In this document: positions 5,751-7,436 of the stretch, piece after piece | Position numbering within the stretch: position 1 is the stretch's first letter | Layout of the letters: each line of letters starts with the position of its first letter | NCBI GenBank assembly: GCA_903868845.1 | Contig: CAIPWS010000147.1 | Coordinates: 1-7,436, forward strand | DNA from: an uncultured bacterium | Lineage (GTDB): Bacteria > Patescibacteriota > Minisyncoccia > Phycocordibacterales > PALSA-1337 | DNA length: 7,436 nucleotides | Reading direction: 5' to 3' | Notes under the pieces: generated by a model | What the model was told of the DNA's origin: nothing | What the model saw: the letters and a program-made list of their open reading frames with translations, nothing else | Database searches by the model: none | Program-made: the position numbers and the translations under genes

Positions 5751-5834
5751 ATGAAAAAGTTCTCAAATTTCGCTCAAAAAGTTATCAAATTTTGTTCAAG
5801 AAGTTCTCAAGAATTCTTCAGAAGTTGTCTATGA
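5751..5834 (+). CDS. Possible small peptide gene (27 residues), uncertain
   Basis: ATG at 5751 opens a 27-codon frame ending with TGA at 5832. The predicted peptide begins MKKFSNFAQKVIKF and is cationic, with five Phe and two Cys, so it could form an amphipathic helix. The argument for expression is the TAAAAT box at 5741-5746, 4 bases before the ATG, which resembles the leaderless arrangement of other genes here, with a 20-bp dyad just upstream. Against it, the frame is written almost wholly by an 11-bp DNA repeat whose period is not a multiple of three, and it overlaps the convergent response-regulator gene by 17 bases. I recognise no family. Confidence 0.25.
   Translation: MKKFSNFAQKVIKFCSRSSQEFFRSCL
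5754..5829. repeat. Tandem 11-bp repeat array with phased A-tracts
   Basis: Six exact-length 11-bp units begin at 5754, 5765, 5776, 5787, 5798 and 5809; a 10-base seventh unit is at 5820-5829. All six full units start with AA and end with TC. Odd units follow AARAAGTTNTC (R is A or G); even units follow AAATTTYGYTC (Y is C or T), the last diverging to AAGAATTCTTC. This gives a 22-bp higher-order repeat. A-tracts recur once per helical turn, predicting bent DNA. The array runs into the last codons of the convergent response-regulator gene. Confidence 0.8.
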
Positions 5835-6492
5835 TATAGCCACGCCCTGGGACATTTTTTATGAGGTCCATTTTGTTGCCGATATTTATCTTCTTACGTA
5901 GATTGCGTATATGAGCTTCTACGGTGTTAGAAAAAGGATCACTATCTGCAGTCCAGACATGTTCCATGATAGTGCTGCGTGAAAGAACGGTGCCTATATT
6001 TCTGAGCAGATATTCCAAAACTCTAAATTCCTTGCGAGTGAGGACGACTTCCTCACCTCCACGAAGGACAATTTGCTTACTGGTGTCTATGAGTAAGTCT
6101 GCGACACGTAAAATGTCTTGGGATTTCATTTCCTTCGGTCTGCGTGACAGTGCTTTTATCCTTGCCTTGAGTTCTGCCATTGAAAATGGTTTGGTCATGT
6201 AGTCATCAGCCCCACTTTCGAGTGCTGCTACCTTGGTGTCGACGTCATTGTTCACTGAGAGAAAGATAATAGGGACAGATTTGCCACTTGCGCGAATCTC
6301 CTTGCAAAGAGTTAAGCCGCTTTTTTTGGGTAAAGAGTTGTCTAGAATGATAAAGTCAAAATCATAACTTCTTGCTAGGAAACCACCCTCGTTGCCATCC
6401 TCGGCAACTTCGACTGTGTACGCGTCTGAAGACAAGCTATCGCGCACTAGTTGTGCGATGCTTTTGTCGTCTTCTACGAGTAGGATTTTCAT
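5818..6492 (-). CDS. OmpR/PhoB-family two-component response regulator
   Basis: This 224-residue, complete DNA-binding regulator has a receiver domain (about 1-118) with the acidic pair D8/D9, phospho-acceptor D51 in IILDNSLP, switch Ser79 in IIFLS and K101 in TKPF. A linker precedes a winged-helix output domain (about 126-224). The output domain contains VVLTRKEFRVLEYLL (149-163), SRSTIMEHVW (171-180), the recognition helix NTVEAHIRNLRKKI (189-202) and the wing VPGRGYII (214-221). Such proteins bind direct repeats about 11 bp apart once phosphorylated by a histidine kinase. No kinase gene is visible, so it is orphan within this window. The start at 6492 is supported by a TATAAT box 8 bases upstream and by the receiver domain beginning MKILLVEDD. 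It is convergent with the nuclease gene; its stop is TGA. Confidence 0.97.
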   Translation of the reverse strand: MKILLVEDDKSIAQLVRDSLSSDAYTVEVAEDGNEGGFLARSYDFDFIILDNSLPKKSGLTLCKEIRASGKSVPIIFLSVNNDVDTKVAALESGADDYMTKPFSMAELKARIKALSRRPKEMKSQDILRVADLLIDTSKQIVLRGGEEVVLTRKEFRVLEYLLRNIGTVLSRSTIMEHVWTADSDPFSNTVEAHIRNLRKKINIGNKMDLIKNVPGRGYIIDNF

Positions 6493-6500
6493 TGGTTGGT

Positions 6501-6528
6501 ATTATATAACACGACTCATAATTATCAA
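6501..6528 (-). promoter_or_regulatory. Sigma-70-type promoter of the response-regulator gene
   Basis: On the minus strand TTGATA (6523-6528, five of six matches to TTGACA) is followed by a 16-bp spacer and a perfect TATAAT (6501-6506). The -10 box ends 8 bases before the ATG, so the expected 5' leader is 0-3 bases, effectively a leaderless mRNA. It is the best promoter match in the window. Confidence 0.75.
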
Positions 6529-6561
6529 GAATAAACAGGGGATTTCGTGTTGATTAGTGGT

Positions 6562-6590
6562 TTTACTTGAAAACGTTTGCATGGTAAAAT
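6562..6590 (+). promoter_or_regulatory. Candidate promoter of the right-edge gene with LacI-type operator in the spacer
   Basis: TTTACT (6562-6567) and TAAAAT (6585-6590) are separated by 17 bp, and TGG before the -10 makes it an extended -10 element. The expected transcription start is near 6597, about 30 bases before the ATG. The spacer holds TGAAAACGTTTGCA (6568-6581), which fits the LacI/GalR operator pattern TGnAAnCGnTTnCA. Confidence 0.45.
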
Positions 6591-6627
6591 TTGTCCATAG
6601 AATTTATCATTAATAATTACTAATACT

Positions 6628-7436
6628 ATGTCTCTAGAACAACCAGCACCAGGACCAGAATTGAATCTCCAGCCAGGCGGAAAACCAGTTGACCAGAAGT
6701 TAGCCGAGCTTACGCAGGTCACGACCACAGGTGCTGCAGAAACCATGGCAGAGATTCCGAAAGCTACTACTGTGGCGGAAGGTGGTGCTGGTTCTTTAGA
6801 TAATAAGATATTTTTACCCAGTAATGATGTTGCAGAGCTTGTTGCTGCCGCAGATGGCTTGAAAAGCGGAAAAAACAGTGGCGAAAATGTTGAGACTAGA
6901 GCAGGTAGCACGGTGGTTGTAGCTGATTCTGCAACCCTCGGAAAGTTTCAAATAAGTGGCGGTGCATTGGATGCATTGAATAGAGTTGTCCCGGTTGCAG
7001 CAGCTGAGGACGAGAGTGAAAAAGGCAAAGGTAGAAAGAAAAAAGAAAAAGCTGAGAGAAGAACGAAAGGCACAGCTGCAAAAAGCGTATTAGGTCAAGC
7101 CGCCGTTGCGCCAGAGGGAGATTCATCGGAGACAGTCATAAATGCAGAGACAAATCCAAAGCCAGAAAAAAAGTTAGAAGCTCCGGCTAAAAATGAGAAT
7201 GTAACTATTCCAGTTATAATCACGCGCGATATGAAGCAGCAGCTTGTTGATAGAGGTGTGAGTAGAGAAAATATTGGTAAACTAAAACCAGAAGAAGCTT
7301 GGGAAATGCTTAATAGTAAAAAGAAAGATGAAGGTAAGGAAGAAAAAATTAATAAACCCGAAAAGAAAATTTATAAGGATCAGGCTGGAAATGAACTCCC
7401 TGAAACTGATTTTAGATATAAGATTGAGGCTGCAAG
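6628..7436 (+). CDS. Unidentified charged, low-complexity protein (partial, runs off the right edge)
   Basis: An open frame of at least 269 codons begins at ATG 6628 and has no stop before the edge. Residues 1-110 are rich in Ala, Gly, Pro, Val and Thr (start MSLEQPAPGPELNLQPGG) with no signal peptide or membrane helix. Residues about 126-150 are a Lys/Arg/Glu-rich patch. Residues about 160-195 are a Pro/Glu/Lys linker. Residues 197-231 look like a small two-helix unit (IITRDMKQQLVDRG, then ENIGKLKPEEAWEMLNSK), followed by another Lys/Glu linker. It looks mostly disordered, with the folded part perhaps beyond the edge. No function is assigned. The leader has no Shine-Dalgarno and is AT-rich. 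The gene diverges from the response-regulator gene, 135 bases away, and may share regulation. The absence of stops and a continuous acidic/basic pattern support real coding. Confidence 0.8.
   Translation, partial: MSLEQPAPGPELNLQPGGKPVDQKLAELTQVTTTGAAETMAEIPKATTVAEGGAGSLDNKIFLPSNDVAELVAAADGLKSGKNSGENVETRAGSTVVVADSATLGKFQISGGALDALNRVVPVAAAEDESEKGKGRKKKEKAERRTKGTAAKSVLGQAAVAPEGDSSETVINAETNPKPEKKLEAPAKNENVTIPVIITRDMKQQLVDRGVSRENIGKLKPEEAWEMLNSKKKDEGKEEKINKPEKKIYKDQAGNELPETDFRYKIEAA

Noticed and set aside
5754..5829. Reading the 11-bp array as a CRISPR array
   Set aside because: Units are 11 bp, contiguous and without spacers, and no cas gene is present; the nearby PD-(D/E)XK gene alone is not evidence for Cas4.
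6525..7126. Two minus-strand open frames opposite the right-edge gene
   Set aside because: They are antisense to a continuous plus-strand coding frame with a plausible promoter; their Leu/Phe/Ser-rich products are what complements of Lys/Glu-rich coding sequence give.

Overview
The window looks like chromosomal DNA of a small-genome bacterium of the Patescibacteria (CPR, Paceibacteria/Parcubacteria-like) type. This is an inference from three things: moderate-to-low GC, almost no Shine-Dalgarno sequences, and the gene set (ECF sigma factor with a short membrane partner, a DHH phosphoesterase, a membrane-anchored cyclophilin and a RecB-like PD-(D/E)XK protein of a kind familiar from such genomes). 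TGA is used as a stop (end of the response regulator), which argues against the TGA=Gly code of Gracilibacteria/SR1. No species can be named.

Layout. Positions 1-1013 (minus strand) hold an ECF-type sigma factor followed 19 bases later by a membrane protein that runs off the left edge, probably its regulatory partner. Diverging from them, 1137-2060 (plus) is an ArsA/Get3-type P-loop ATPase, richer in G+C than its neighbours and ended by a hairpin terminator. Positions 2147-5527 (plus) form a compact four-gene run: a methionine sulfoxide reductase MsrA-MsrB fusion, an NrnA-like DHH/DHHA1 phosphoesterase, a membrane-anchored cyclophilin and a PD-(D/E)XK nuclease-like protein. The gaps are 24, 25 and 2 bases, and a strong hairpin terminator follows at 5538-5575. 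Positions 5576-5817 are mostly non-coding but unusually structured, with palindromes, recurring TGCAC, a possible 27-residue peptide gene and an 11-bp-periodic A-tract array. Positions 5818-6492 (minus) encode an OmpR/PhoB-family response regulator with no kinase in view. From 6628 (plus) to the right edge runs an unidentified charged, low-complexity protein behind a promoter with a LacI-type operator-like palindrome in its spacer.

How it works together. The two transcription regulators (ECF sigma factor and OmpR-type regulator) flank genes for protein repair (MsrAB), protein folding (cyclophilin) and nucleotide or nucleic-acid turnover (DHH protein, nuclease), so a stress or envelope-response theme is plausible but unproven.

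The most notable signals are non-genic. First, -10-like boxes lie only 4-8 bases before several start codons, implying leaderless mRNAs. Second, six to seven 11-bp repeats with helically phased A-tracts run into the 3' end of the response-regulator gene. Third, dyad elements sit in the adjoining intergenic DNA. I saw no rRNA, tRNA, CRISPR array or insertion sequence.
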